64,000 nt of DNA, from positions 9,756,747 to 9,820,746 of the forward strand of contig JAPTYO010000011.1 of NCBI GenBank assembly GCA_036873135.1. Reading direction: 5' to 3'. The notes beneath the pieces were generated by a model. The model was not told the origin of the DNA. It made no database searches and worked only from the letters and a program-made list of their open reading frames with translations. The stretch is from Clarkia xantiana subsp. parviflora (lineage: Eukaryota; Streptophyta; Magnoliopsida; Myrtales; Onagraceae). This document shows positions 10,331 to 22,873 of the stretch, piece after piece (positions within the stretch are counted from its first letter, which is position 1; every line of letters starts with the position of its first letter). The position numbers and the translations under genes were made by a program.

Positions 10331-10546
10331 TAATTTTAATTATTATGTATTTTTTTTGGCAACTTTTAAGTTATTATTATGTTTAGATATATTCTATTAA
10401 TTATGGGCTAAATTAATATCTTTTAATTTTTAATATTATATTATTATAAATATGTACTTATCAATTATTAAAAAAATATTTATTCGTCAATTACAATTTA
10501 TAATTTATTTATTTCCTCGCCCGCAGTGCGCGGGATTAGCATCTAG

Positions 10547-10931
10547 TTAACTTAAAAGCCTGGATCATCAAAACTTAATACCAAAAAATACATAGTAACA
10601 TAGCAAGGGTTTAGAATAGTAGAGTGATGTCTGTCTCCAACTAGAACCTGCTGTACAATACATCCATATTGATATAGCCGTGTATAACAAATGCAGTTCG
10701 TCTTTCTTACCGTCACCGCCAACTTCAATATCAAGAGCAAAACCTACGCTACTCAGAAAAAAATAAAATACAACAACAAAAACCAAGAACAACGAAAATC
10801 AAAAAAAGATTTACAAAGAATAGGTCACTCACCTTCCTTCAACAGCTACACATATATATATATATGCCTTCCACGGAGCATATCATAAGCAGCAACAACC
10901 TGTACATCTGCAGAATCCATGGATTTCCTTT
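10547..10931 (-). other. 3' flank / probable 3' UTR of the PATROL1-like gene
   Basis: Follows the stop codon on the minus strand. A GGTGAGTG sequence at about 10833 could be a splice donor in the 3' UTR. No other gene seen. Confidence 0.4.
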
Positions 10932-13900
10932 TTACAGTTTCTTGGGGAGATTATATGTTTTCTTGAGGAACTTGGTGGCTGCCTCATCGTTCCGGTAACA
11001 CAGAACTCTCAGGATCGTGTTCGGGTCAGTCTGGCTCCACTGGCCCGATGTGGTCGGCAGGGGCATTCTGGACCGAGCATTGGCCCCGTAAGTCTCTACA
11101 ATCAAACGCTTAAATCGGTCGATCAAGCTCTCTGTATCTGCCCTAAAGAGGGGCAGAACCTCCCTCACATTGGTTGAGAACTTATCGATCAACTCCATCG
11201 GCAACCCATCTCCATTCGCCCAGAAAAGATCCTTGAGGGATTTGAAGTCATCGTCGATTAAGGGTGAGTCGTTCTTTGAGAAGGCACGGCTTGGGCCTCC
11301 TGCAAGCAAAACTAACAAGAACCCATCAAACGAGGCTCGCATGACATCCGTTAGGATTCGAGCCCGAACCCGGTCATGGACTGATTCCGATAAGAGGAGC
11401 AGGTATCGCTCCAGTTCTTGGAGGAATGGCTCGATCCGGGCCGACCCGGGCTCACCTACATATAAACCGTCCCAAAGAACCGGGCTTAAGTCATGGAACA
11501 CGATCCTGTAACCAACTGCTTCACATAACTGTTGGATTCCTTCGATGCAAGCGGGAGGTGAGAGCTCGAATTTCTTGCCAGTGTCGTTAGAAAAGTCTTC
11601 CACTTTGGCAGATTCGGAGTTTCGGAGATGGGTTATGATTCTTTTCTCCACACCTTCGAGCTGGAATCGGATCTGCTGAAGGGTGTTTATGCGCAGGCAG
11701 AGCTGCGAAATCCCGTAGAGATTGTTTTCTCCATTTGTGGTTGAAACCTGGGAATTTCGCTTCTGGATGCTTGGTGATTTGTCTTTCTTCTTCCCGAAAG
11801 CTTGGAACTTTGTGCCAACGGTGCAGCGGGTTAGGGCTGGCATGGCTGGGGTAAACGTGCTCTTTGTCCCTGCATGTAATAAAATCATGAAATTCTAAAA
11901 ATGTTGCAACTTTGATTATAATAGAGAGTTGAAAGAATAACCCGCTTGGTAAATTCTCCAGATACCCTTTGTTCTTCACCAAAACAGGTCAAGTTTAAAT
12001 TTTTACTACATATTCTAAAGAGTCAATCAATTCAATTACAGTTTCTTACCACATCCAGATTTAGCCTTGTTTATGTAATACTGGAGACACTTGTCGAAAC
12101 CAACAATTAAGTCGGGAAGCAAGGCTGGGTGCGTAGGTATTGGAAGCTGGAAATAGGCATCCAGTGTTTCATCAATGATGCGTAAAACTTCAACAGCTGA
12201 TGGAGCACACCCGTCTTTGATTTCCAGTGGAGCCCAAGTCTGTAATATCAATGTACGTAAAAGTTAAACATGCAGACAAGAAACATATTGTATAGAAAAA
12301 CTACAGCTATCATGTACCTGAGAGTGCAAAGATGAAAGCAGGCTCCTAAGAAGTATCTATATGCATCGAATTCGAATCACTTTATCACTTTAGCGTAGTC
12401 GAGAAGTTATTATATCTATATTTTCAAAACTCAATAGATTTATTTGAATACTTTGGCATCAAATCTGAGGCAATTTTTGGTCCTTTGGATAGGTACCAAC
12501 TACCAACTGTTTTACTCAAACTTTCCTTGTGCATCACTACTCAAAAAATTGACAATAAAGGATTAAATGATAAGAATGCCCTATTGTAATTTTTAAATTT
12601 ATAAGATAATAAATGAAAAAGAGCACCTTCAATCCAACCCCTAAGCCCAGCTAAAGGCTGTTTAGACCTGGTTAGGGAAAAAACCTCGATCAAGTCAAGT
12701 AGCGGTCGACCATTACATTATGTGCCAAGCTGTCTCTTTCGTTCCAACTGATCTCTTCTTAAATTAAAATATAGTAATGTTTAAGGGTACTAAGGTCATA
12801 TGATATTTTAAATTGGTTTTAGCGTTTTTCATCAACTTTTGACAGAAAAATGTAAAATAGGGTGCATGGCGAAAATTCATGTGTGAAAGTTTAGTTAACA
12901 ATATATACTGAATATGTTAGGAAATCGCAAAAATCAACCAAGCAGCAAGAGGTTAATAAGATGGCAAGAAAGAAACCCAGAAGGTGTAAAAAAACTGAAG
13001 TAGAGTTTCATGTTGCTAACCTCTTGCTGCAAACTCCTATCAACCCATTCCTTCATTCTGTCCACCCTACTCTTAATCCATACTTTCACTAGACTCGCAA
13101 TCACAGTTTCGGCCTCAAAAGGAGGCATCTCTCTGATTATCGACTTTCCACCATCATCGCTCTCCACAGCATCTTCAACTGCTATCTGAACAAGATCCTG
13201 TTCCAACTTATTCGCTGCCCTGAGAATTTGCACTGCATCTGGTGTCAATTCTGTTAAGCCCGAAATGAATTGCTTTAGCTCATTCCCATAGCATGAATGG
13301 AGAGTGGCAACAGCAACTCCAGCAGCAAAAGGATGCCACCTCTTGAGGACTGGACTAAAAACCTGCATTTCATTGGTGGCTAGCTCTCCAACATCTTTGG
13401 CCAAGATGGCAAGCACTGGTAGTGAATTAGGTTGGTTCTTTGTAGCTCTCCTGCTTGAATCAGCTTTCTCCATCCTCTGTTTTAAGGTAAATATGAAACC
13501 AATGTCAGAACAAAAAAATGGTTTCTTTAACCGGACATTGGACGAACTGAACTTGTTTTTTTATAACAAAATTTAACTTAACAAACACCATGCTCCATTA
13601 CTTTTCCCATAAAATTTGACCGATTTTGTTCATAATAGAGAGATACCCTTATTTAAAAATAAAATAAAAACATAAAAGATTAAAAAAAATCACCCGCAAT
13701 TCATCAATTTTAAACCCATGTTAGTTTTACTCTTCTTTTTCTATTTTTGTTTTACAAAAAAAATGAGTGCATTTCTGTCTTTCTTAACAAAATCCATCCA
13801 ATAGGAAGGAGAAAGTGACGGAGCTTTGTGTTTGCAGAATTTGGTCTTGCGATATGTCAAAAAATTAAGGTCATTATGTCTTTTGCAATTCGTCCAAAGT

Positions 13901-16366
13901 TCGTCATGCAATTTGGTTATTGTCCCGAAAGAATTTGAAATGAACTTGCCTGAGCGAAAGCCGTTCGCAGTGACGACCTGATGTAAGTATCAACCCTACT
14001 ACGAGCCACATCAACTGTTTCTTTTCTCCTCCTTCGATACTCATTAGAAATATCTTCAACCAAAATCCTAGCAGCAGACACTCCAAGAGAAACAATACCT
14101 TCCATTACCTCCATATTTTGACGATCAAATGTTTCATGATACGCAAGGAGTCTCTTCTCAGCCCACCCCATAATCGAAGTCAATGTCGAGTTCAGTATAT
14201 TAGCATACTCTGGATCCTTTGTTTCCTTAGCATCTTTAGCAACTTCAGACAGCTGAATATTAGCATCATAAAGCAGGTCCATTTCCACCTGACCTGTTGC
14301 TACAAAGTGACGGAACAAAACCCACGTAAAACAAATGTTATGAAGCATTTGGGTGATTCCGAGTATTGCCCATGTCTTCTTTATGCTTTCCATGAGCTCC
14401 TCAATATCCTCCACAATAGATGATTCATCATTGACATCAAAGCAAGCTTCTAGAAGCATCTCATAGAGGTGGAGGTTTAGAGGGAACCCATCCGCCCAGT
14501 GACAAGCCTCCATACCATCGTTTGACCTACAAGCAAGGGACATGACAGTGCTACGTAGGGTCTGCATTGTCTCGTTGTTCCTTCCAGTCTCTACAGGCCT
14601 ATCTAAGGCCGCTTGAATAATTTGCCTTAGTCTTTGTGCAGAGATATTTGATTTGTCTAGAGGAATTCTGGGGTATCGAAGGAGACCTGCCTCAAGAACT
14701 TTAAGGGTTCTCTTCTGCCATGATTCATATTCTTGCTGATCCGAAAAATCTGAAACTTTGAGCTGTTGCATTAACTCGAGTGGAACTACCACGGAGTCAA
14801 TTCTTCTTCCAACCTAAAATAGAACACGCACATTAAATGGGATCAGTTTAACAAGTCAAGAAAACTACCAAGAATCTCCACGAATGATAAAATTTCTGCA
14901 ATAACACAAATTCCTCCAAAAAAAAGGAAGAGAAAAGGAAGAAAGGAAAATAAAAGTGGACGTTTCAGCAAATAGAGTGATGAAACACTAAAATTATCTT
15001 TGGATCATCAATGTTACTTATTTGACCTGATATATTCCAACCAGAAGATGTTAAAACACTACAAGTAAGACACCTACATAAGGCCACTAGCTAATATGCG
15101 GAACAAATCAAACACCAAGCAATTTCTGAATCCTGTAGAAAGATACTTAAGTCAATACAAGATGGGGTGACACCTAAAAGACAGAAACTTATTAGGTGGG
15201 TCAACATCTCACTGATGAGAAGAAGATAAAAACCAGGATGTACAGTGGTTTGTAAGAAATTGGAGCTACAAAATTTCATCACCTTCCAAAACGAGTTGAA
15301 GTTTACAGTTCCTTCCACCTGCTAATATTCTGTCTGTAATCTATTCTTTTATCATTCCTCTCTAAGCTTCAAAATCCATACCCAATACCCGCTATCATAT
15401 CTTAAACTTATTATTATCACTTTCTAGGACTTAAGGTTCTACATATAATCGATAGAAATAGCATAAAGGATAAACACAAATTAAACAATTTTGATCAACA
15501 CTATCATCATAAGCCACATTACATTATATAAAAAATATCTACACCAATAGAGCTCCATAACAAACGATCTAGCGATGATTGAGCTGTCCAGGGAATCTGA
15601 TCCTTGCACAAGAAGGTTGGAACCTCTGGGACTGGATCAGCTCAATTGTGGTTGAGCGCCACAGGCCTTCCTCTGCTCGCCGAATCAGGAAAACCATTTG
15701 ATCAAATAATCACGAGTGACTTGCGAAAAAAAACAAAAACAACTTTGACCACTTCTAGAAAGTAGAAACCAGATCAATCCAATTGAGCTAAATCATATGA
15801 AATGATCATAATTATGAACCATCAAATGTATAAGATCAAATGCAGAGAACCTGTCCAGCAGAAATTCTCAAAAGGGCCCTCCTAACCCGAGAATCGACAG
15901 TCTCTGAAACCCTCATTTGAGTCCTGACGAGCTCAGCCACAGTCATTGGCTTCTTCAGCTTCCCCAGACCCGATCCCGACCCAGGACTTGACCCAGGACT
16001 CTTATTGGAGCCCGAACCAGGAGACCGCAGCCCCAGCGCCTTCTTCATCTTGCTGGCGGCAGCCGAGGTGAGCGACCGCTGTAACGCTGGGGAGCTGGGC
16101 GAACTGGGTGAGTTGTGATTGAGTGAGTCGGAGTGAGTATAGGAAAGGGGCTTGGCGGCGGAGGTTCGGCATACTGCGGCGAAGATCTCGAAAGCAGTGA
16201 TCCGGAGATCGGACTCGGAGAGTTGGGCATCGAGTTGGCCGAATGGAGATGGCAACTCGGGGACGACAATGGTGGTGGAGGTGGGAGTTATCAGAGCTGT
16301 CGGCTTCAACTTCGAGGGCTCCCTCTTGGAGTTGCCAAGAGAGAGATCTCTGAAGAGGTGCGCCAT
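10932..16366 (-). CDS. PATROL1: PATROL1-like MUN-domain (Munc13-related, DUF810) protein
   Basis: Five exons: 16366-15851, 14813-13950, 13476-13021, 12239-12050 and 11869-10932, giving about 987 residues in one frame (Arabidopsis PATROL1 is 1,035). The start MAHLFRDLSLG, the conserved core (SMKKALGLRS-type region, LKVLEAGLL, ETGRNNE, ILGITQMLHN, EGIVSLGVSAARILVEDISN, GVAVATLH, GFLLVLLAGGPSRAF) and the C-terminus FLKKTYNLPKKL all fit this family. In Arabidopsis PATROL1 is a cytosolic tethering factor that brings the plasma-membrane proton pump AHA1 to the guard-cell surface and so affects stomatal opening. Intron 2 has a GC donor (CAG|GCAAGT at 13950/13949) with a normal AG acceptor; the others are GT-AG. 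No stop or frameshift is seen, so the gene is probably functional, although mobile DNA lies close on both sides. Confidence 0.93.
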
Positions 16367-16949
16367 TGTTGATGAAGGGGAGAGTCTTCAGGATGGACTC
16401 CATAGTATTAAGGTGTTTTTAAAAAATATATATATTATATTTATAATAATAATAAAATAATAAATAAATAATTTAAATTTATAAAAGTGAAAGTGAAAAC
16501 GAAATATGGTCAACTGTTTATTTTGAATTATACCCGTTCGTTGGGAAAATGATAATTATAATAGTAATTATACCCGTTCAAATTCGAAGAAAAAGTCATC
16601 AAAATACTGTACTTGTTTTTTTCTTTTTTTTTTTCCAAAGTGTACTTGTTTTTGAGTAATAATATCTTATACCATTGCCTTGATTAATTTAGTCACTGCT
16701 CTTAAATTTTTTAATTTAATACTATGATTTCTAAAAATCTAATTTTAAGAAATATATAATATAATTATGCTTACATACGTTAGGGACTAGTGCTTGGCGA
16801 AATCGGACAATTTTAAATTTATAATAAATAATTATAGGTTTTTTTTAATACAACTCTTTAATATTTTATAGCACAACACAATCATCAACTTAATTTTAAA
16901 CTTTAAAAAGTGCTTGAAATATTAAATTATTGACGGAAATGCGAGGTTA
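16367..16949. promoter_or_regulatory. Upstream region of the PATROL1-like gene
   Basis: AT-rich sequence with long A/T tracts (for example 16425-16480) that on the minus strand could supply TATA-like sites. No precise promoter can be fixed, and no other gene is seen. Confidence 0.35.
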
Positions 16950-17441
16950 AATTTAGTAGGCTATAGTGATGCTGATTTTGCTGGGATAACAACGATAATA
17001 AGTCCACATCGGTTTTTTTCTTTTACACTCGCAAATGGTGCAATATCCTAGCTCAGTTAAAAAAAAAACAAACAAACAAACATGTGTAGCATTATCCACT
17101 ATAGAAGCTGAATTTGCAGCTCTTTCCAATGTAGTAAAGGAAGTCATTTGGTTGAAGTGTCTCTTTGAAACATTGCTAAGAACTAACAACCACGGTAAGC
17201 CTGTTTTAGTATACACTGACAGTTAGTCAGCGCTAGGAGCAACGAAAGAGCATAAGTAACCGAGAAGGATTCGTCACATAGACGTAAAATACAACTTTTG
17301 AAGATAAATGTTTAAGGACAAGCTGATAGATTTGGAGTACATACATACAAATGATATGATTGCAGTACCTATGACTAAAGCATTGCTGGCTAAGAAACTA
17401 ACGAAGCATGCTGAGTCGTTGGGATTGCAACGGCCCGTTTA
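16950..17441 (+). pseudogene. Old Copia RNase H remnant
   Basis: Disrupted plus-strand reading gives YSDADFAG-like, then ALSTIEAEFAALSNVVKEVI, WLKCLFETLL and VLVYTDS before a stop at 17224, and further C-terminal pieces to LAKK and LGLQRPV near 17441. These are the RNase H landmarks (DAD, STIEAE, YTDS) of a Ty1/Copia polyprotein. Several stops and indels show it is old. Confidence 0.75.
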
Positions 17442-18503
17442 AGCTTTTACTTAGAATCATTTGATAATATTAGGATGACATGAATTAATGACGATTATTT
17501 ATTAATTATAAACCGCCTCTTTAAGTTTAATGAAAGTAACGACCTCATTAAAGAAATAGTTATGCATATGGATTTCACGTGATCTATAATATTCGTTGTG
17601 AGTCATAATAGACTATGTAATTAAAATATGTTGAATGTGAAAACTCACATATTCGCACAGACATGACGATCATTAATAGTCTAACTAGCTAGACACAGAT
17701 GATCGCCAAGAATATTTTTATCATTGTTAAACAATTTAGGAATGGAACTTTGGGGTGCCTAATTTCTATTTTGTATCGCCCTGGTGACTCATAGTCGCCG
17801 TTAAAGACCACATTCTTACTAGCTAGGATTTCGATCTACGGTGGTATGTATATACTTAGCCATGCCAATGGTCATACCATCGACGTGTGAATTATACTGC
17901 GTGTGCCATATTCGAACACGGGGATCAAATGCTAAGTTGGGTTAGGCGGATTTTATCATATTCCTGAAACGCAATATTTACTCTAACAAGCATGCGAACA
18001 GACACTGATAGCTAACTGAGGTCTGTTATCAAAGTATTCTTAGTACTTGAATCATTTTCTTGAGATTCGATTCAATGCTCGATACTTTGGTTTTGGAACA
18101 CCTGGATCAAGAAAGCCTCTGTAGTGAAAATTATGGGTATATCGAATTGAATTGATTCAAAAGGATTGGACGAGAAAGATGATTAGGAGTTATCTTACGT
18201 TTCCAAATCTTATGTTCGCAGGGTGGCCACCAACGAGATATCAGTATTAGGTTGTGAACATTTGTGTGGATGGTCCTGGAGTATATGACCCTATAGAATT
18301 GGACCTATGAAACAACATGACTGATCAAGGATGCAAGGCGAATATTTCATTTTGATAGGTACAGACGGTTGTGCGCTAACACTACAATACTCCCAACGAG
18401 TGAGTAGCACGGTCATGTTAGTGTTCGCTAGTCGGACGGGCTAACTTCGTATGAAGTAGATGGTAGTAAGCAAGACGAAATTGTGTTAAAGGTAAATAGG
18501 TGT
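17442..18503 (+). mobile_element. Decayed Copia post-pol spacer
   Basis: No coding potential. It aligns by eye with the roughly 1.1-kb spacers of the younger Copia elements: 'GAACACGGGGATCAAATGCT', 'GGTGGCCACCAACGAGATAT', a following 'GGTTGTGAACA', and 'ACTCCCAACGAGTGAGTAGCA' appear in the same order as in elements B, E and F. This makes it the 3' part of an ancient member of that family. Confidence 0.6.
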
Positions 18504-19230
18504 TGTTACACCCCGCATAAAAGGAGATTCAGAGTCAACAAGCGTAAAATTGGAGATATCAAGGCTGGGAATGAGAAGTCTTCGATAGGAAGAAACGTTC
18601 GTAAGAAGATAAAGACAATGTAGGCAGCTATATGACAGGAGGCGACGCCTTAAAGGTCAACGTCTCTGGCTACAAAGAAAACCCTTCCTCTTAGGGAACG
18701 GTGAGGCGGTGACCTACTCGTAACCAGCTAAAGAGAACATCTCTTCTTAAAGAATGATGAGGTAATGACCTACTTACACCGCCTAGAGTAAAACCCTTCC
18801 TCCTAAGGCAAGGTGAATGCTTGTCACCTACTAAAAGGAAACCCTTTCTTCTAAGGTAAAGTGATGTGGCAGTCTGCTTGTCATCTTCTAAGAGAAAACC
18901 CCTCCTCCTAAGGTAAAGTGAGGTGGCAACCTGCTTGTCAGCTACTAAGAAGAAACCCTTCCTCCTAAGGAAGGGTGAGGTGGCAACCTACTTGTCACAA
19001 GAAGACTCGCAACCGACCTCTTCCTCCATTCACAAAGGGCGGCCACCACCCCTAAAGTAACCAATCAGAGAAAAGGACAGCCGCCAGAGAAGTCGGTTCA
19101 CCAAATCTCTATAAATAGTAAGTTGTTTACATTCCTTACATACGTTTTACTATAAACTGTTTGAGTACTCAAGTAGCAATATAATTTCGATGACATAATT
19201 TCTTTGAGGGTATATTTTAATACCCTGCAC
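18504..19230 (+). mobile_element. Gypsy-type LTR fragment
   Basis: Opens TGTTACACCCCGCATAAAAG, a typical Gypsy LTR start, and has a TATA box (CTATAAATAG, about 19111-19120) about 600 bp further on. The right border is not defined; sequence resembling a Gypsy pol end and polypurine tract follows at 19231-19276. No matching target duplication was found. Confidence 0.5.
18675..18998. repeat. Degenerate tandem repeat of about 60-66 bp inside the LTR
   Basis: About five or six diverged units with the core AAACCCTTCCTCCTAAGG, then GGTGAGG, then ACCTACTTGTCA. Related units in the opposite orientation occur at 38008-38096. Confidence 0.75.
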
Positions 19231-19276
19231 AACGAAGCAAATTTTGAGGACGAATTTTTTTTAAATGGGGGTAGAT
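19231..19276 (+). other. Gypsy 3' end: pol tail and polypurine tract
   Basis: The sequence CAAATTTTGAGGACGAATTT followed by AAATGGGGGTAGAT is the usual end of plant Ty3/Gypsy pol and its polypurine tract, and it abuts the LTR start TGTAACACTC. Confidence 0.6.
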
Positions 19277-20627
19277 TGTAACACTCATGCTAAATTAGAG
19301 GACTAATGTTTCAACTAAAGAACTCCAGGAGCTAATTGCACCTAATAACAAAACTTGATGGAAAAATAGGGTTTATGACTTGATTTAAAAAAAAAATGAC
19401 GGGGCTGAACATAAACGCAGTTGGGAGAGGATGCATCCTAAACCCTAGAAGCAGCAACTCAGTTTTATTCCTCCACAATAATCCCTTCATACCAAACCTT
19501 ACATCGCAAGAGATGAAGAACGTAACTGAAGGTTTCGAAAAGATTAAAACGGAGTGGCCCAAACCGACCGAGATAACATGATAAGGCCTAAGGAATAGTC
19601 TCAGTTGTTACCTTCTGCAAGAGGATGAAAAACAAACAAGGGAGATCGGGTCGACGAAGCTGTTGACATTAATTTTGGGTTTCAGTCGAGGTAAGTAATT
19701 TTAACTTATTCCTATATTTACAAAATAAATATTTTCTGCATTGCATGAAGTTTAAAAAATAACCCCTTTTTTCGAGCATGAATATAATTTTCATGTTTTG
19801 AAATTCGGATCAAGTGCTTGAAGTTTTGTTATGAATTACATATATTTTGATATGATCAATTTTGCAAGAATGTTTCTGTTATATGTTTTGATATATAGTA
19901 TTTTGATAGGAAATTAGTTACTAGAAACCTATTAAGAAGTTCGCCATCTATCTCTGATTCTTTGCTCGTAAGTCTGGCTATGATCTAAACCCTTACGAGG
20001 GCCCCTCTAGCATATGTATACGAAGATCGATCGTTTTTGGCCGTCCCAGCAGAATATCTAGACTATGTATCTTCTAATAGGGGATAAACATTGAAGCCGA
20101 CCCAACGGCATATATGGACTCTGTATCCTTCCAATAGGGGTTAAAATTGGAGCCTTCGTGGATGCATTGTAGGCGTGGTGAAAAGACTAGAGCAACCCCT
20201 GACCCTGTTCCGTTCTGTTCCGACGTTCGATTAAATTCGAAACCTCTGATTCCACTTTGTTCTGTTCTGAATTCCAATTAAGTTTGAAACCTTCGTTTCC
20301 GATTGACCTCCGACTCAGATCTGTTTCTGATTTTTTATAAGTTCCTAATTTATTGGTTAACCTCTGTTTAGATCAAATATGTTTCATGAAAGATTTTGAT
20401 CTCTCATTGTTTTGACGTTCTTTGAAAGCTTTATTTTATAAAATTATGACATAGATATAAATATGTATATAATTTTTCCGAGAGCTTAATCTAGTAGGAA
20501 TAAGTGACCACTACTTACTGAGTTGCTCCCCAGCAACTTATCCTTATTCAACTCCTCGGTTTCAGGACGAGTTAATAGTACTTCAGATCATCAGTACCTG
20601 GTGACCTTCTATGTGATATTTCGAGGC
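19277..20627 (+). mobile_element. Chromovirus-like Gypsy LTR
   Basis: Starts TGTAACACTC after a polypurine tract and ends near ATTTCGAGGCA. Just inside its right end (20637-20653) lies TTTGGATGATATCAGAGTGC, a damaged methionine-initiator primer site (usual form TGGTATCAGAGC). The section at 20510-20575 (CTTACTGAGTTGCTCCCCAG and onwards) is typical of the transcribed part of Tekay/Del LTRs. Internal-type sequence on both sides suggests recombination between two copies or nested remnants. No ORF of note. Confidence 0.6.
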
Positions 20628-20653
20628 ATTGAAATTTGGATGATATCAGAGTG

Positions 20654-20781
20654 CGTAGTAGAAGCATGAATCATGAAGTTGTTACCTACTCAAGTTCAAG
20701 TTAAGCAGATAGAGTGGCAGATTTTATGTTTCTGTTGACGTGGAAACGCAAGATATTTGGATTATTTTAGAGAGCGCATTA
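20654..20781 (+). other. Short internal Gypsy fragment before element A
   Basis: Sequence downstream of the damaged primer site, cut off by the left end of Copia element A at 20782. It is too short to classify. Confidence 0.4.
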
Positions 20782-21382
20782 TGAAGGAAAATTATGGGGA
20801 TAATTCATGCGGATCAAACTCAGGCACATGCTTGGTAAACTAATTACGCAGCGGAAATGGTGGACATACCTATTTTCGTGATCCGATGCCTAGGACTTCA
20901 ACGAGGGAGTTCACGATCTGTCGGACGGTGTCCTGCGGGAACATTGATTAAGGAGCAATCCAGAGGCAATGGTCTCCACAGAAAAGCCTCTTCAATTCAG
21001 TTTCAGGATGGATCTCCGGGGTGAATTGCTTATCACAATTCGGCGCCTACTTGTTGCTCTAGTGGTTTCGGCAGAACCCTTATGTTATTAGGGATAGGGG
21101 ATTTCTTTGTGACAACTAAAAGAGAGAAAGTGATTAACCCCAAGAAATCCTCTAACACCTCCTATTTATAAGAGGAGGCGAGCAAAGCCCACCTAGGGCT
21201 CTAATGCATTTCAGCTGAACCATATAGAAGAATTGGGCTGGCCCTTTTGGGCCAATTAAGGTTCATATGGATTTTGGCCGACCCAAAATCCCTTATGTGT
21301 CATTACCCAATTCATCTTAGCATGTTGGGCTTATATTAATGGACTCCCTATTACGACAACCCATTTCCTCTAAATACCAACA
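20782..21382 (-). mobile_element. Copia element A, 3' LTR
   Basis: Minus-strand LTR. The right end CCAACA at 21377-21382 abuts the family polypurine tract; the left end TGAAGGAAAATTATGG at 20782 corresponds to the LTR terminus TGTAGGATATTATGG of element C. It includes a TATA box (TATAAATAGG, minus strand, about 21171-21162). A's outer 5-bp flanks (CATTA left, CAAAT after 32054) do not match, so the locus was rearranged. Confidence 0.7.
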
Positions 21383-22498
21383 GCTCCCACTCGCCGGAAT
21401 GGGATGGTGCTTATTAATATGTTGTCGACCAACATATCAATACTTGTTCTTTGATCCAATCCAGTTCCCGCATTGTTCGTACGAGGTTTTGTCGTTCGAC
21501 CAACAGACACAACGGACTTCGTGCTACTCATCAGTTAAGAGTGTTGTAGTGTCTGCGGAACGTTGATTCCCAACCTGTTACCAACTTATTGCTTCTCTGT
21601 GTCGCGTTCTACCCTTGGTCAAGTTTTATTCTCTAATTGCATAGTTTCCCCATAGAAATACTTCTCCAAGGCATCCGCACAAGTATTCACAACCTTCAAC
21701 TAATATCTGGCTGGTGGCCACCTAGTGAATACAAGATTCGGAGAATTACAGATGTGCATGACCATCCCCGTCGCTCATATACTCAGTTGGACTCAACTGG
21801 TGCCCAAAACGTGGTCACTTGGCCTTTTTTTTCAGGCACTACGCTCGTACGCCTGGGAGCGAACATTGAGCCCAACCTTGGATATGAGTTTCGAGTGATA
21901 ATGGTACTTCGGGTGCTACTTCATTTAGCACCCGCGATCAGTCACACACTCAAGGTGAAGAAGTTTGTGTCCTTTAGAATCTCGGAAGATTCCGTCTAAC
22001 ATAACCGAGCCTGACCCCGTGGTCAAACGTGGCACGCGCAATATGAAGTGCGCATCGATAGCATAACCTGAATTTATTTTATATCAGGAATGGGAATTTC
22101 ATATGCTATCGTAGATTTGCATCTAGCCCAGAATGTGGTGGTAGACGAACGGAGTTCGTTACGGCGGTCTGCAAAACTTTCATCATGTCGGTACCATGAA
22201 ACCAAAAGATCGTTTTGCATAACCAGGTTTCTCATTCGAAATACCATGGCTCTTTGTCGGTCTTGATATGGCTGAGTTTTCCCTTCCATCAAGACGACCG
22301 TGCCCATGTGACGAGGCAGGATCCACATACGACATATTTTATTAGGAGCATTTACGCTCCAACGAATAGTTTATAGACCGTCCATCCGATGTAATTTTGT
22401 CTTTGTGACGTCGTAAAAATCATAAACTCAAATAGCAATTCTTTTATTAAAAAGTTACTTCAAATCCCAAAATGTTACTGTCACACATTACAAGCCTT
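21383..22498 (-). mobile_element. Copia element A, polypurine tract and 3' spacer
   Basis: The polypurine tract (GGCGAGTGGGAGC on the minus strand, 21395-21383) is followed inwards by about 1.1 kb of non-coding spacer homologous to those of elements B, D, E and F. Plus-strand ORFs here (for example 21637-21999) are antisense to the element and are shifted by indels relative to the other copies. Confidence 0.65.
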
Positions 22499-22720
22499 TT
22501 ACATCTTACGCAGACCAAGCAGTTTTACGTGCATTTCAAAAACATCCTTGCGTAAAAGTTTAATCAATGGATCTGCAACCATATTTTCCGAAGGCATGAA
22601 TTCTACTGTGATCAACTTGTCTTCTACCACACTCTTTGCCTAGTTGTATTTAACATCAATGTGTTTTGTCTACTATGGTACTTTGGATTATTGATTGCCC
22701 CTATCGCTATCCTGAGTAAT
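22499..22720 (-). pseudogene. Copia element A, pol C-terminal fragment
   Basis: Minus-strand remnant of the RNase H tail: pieces matching NPKYHSRTKHID, MVADPLIKLL and KHVKLLGLRK up to the stop at 22499-22501, broken by at least one stop. It joins an LTR fragment at about 22725, so most of the element's interior is deleted. Confidence 0.65.
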
Positions 22721-22724
22721 TGCT

Positions 22725-22873
22725 CGAGGCAATTTGGCACCTCCTTGGCTAGGATATGGTTCGGCCAAAACTTTCACTAGGGAGGAGGGATTTCTTTGTC
22801 TCAACACTTAGGAGAATATTACTAGGTGGGTAACCCTAAATTAATCCCTGAGACTCCCTATTTATAAGAGGAA
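22725..22873 (-). mobile_element. Copia element A, 5' LTR, left part
   Basis: Minus-strand LTR fragment with the TATA box (TATAAATAGG, about 22866-22857). It continues at 31841 after the insertion of element B and is truncated on its left at the join with the pol fragment. Confidence 0.65.

Larger units (their letters stand above)
8476..10546 (+). mobile_element. Probable non-autonomous Helitron (5' end tentative)
   Basis: The 3' end is good: a CCCGC-loop-GCGGG hairpin at about 10520-10534, eight bases, then CTAG at 10543-10546 followed by T. The proposed 5' end TCTCTCCCTATATAA at 8476 fits the usual TC start but is preceded by T rather than A, so it is uncertain. The interior is very AT-rich and has no Rep/helicase gene, so movement would depend on another Helitron. 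It carries a nested foldback element (9808-10330), a (TA)n run at 9278-9321 and a smaller inverted-repeat element at 8653-8870. Confidence 0.55.

Noticed and set aside
11170..11511. 113-codon plus-strand ORF within the PATROL1-like gene
   Set aside because: It is a shadow of exon 5 on the other strand.
16002..16460. Overlapping ORFs of 60-130 codons around the PATROL1-like start
   Set aside because: They are other-frame readings of exon 1, which itself matches the family.
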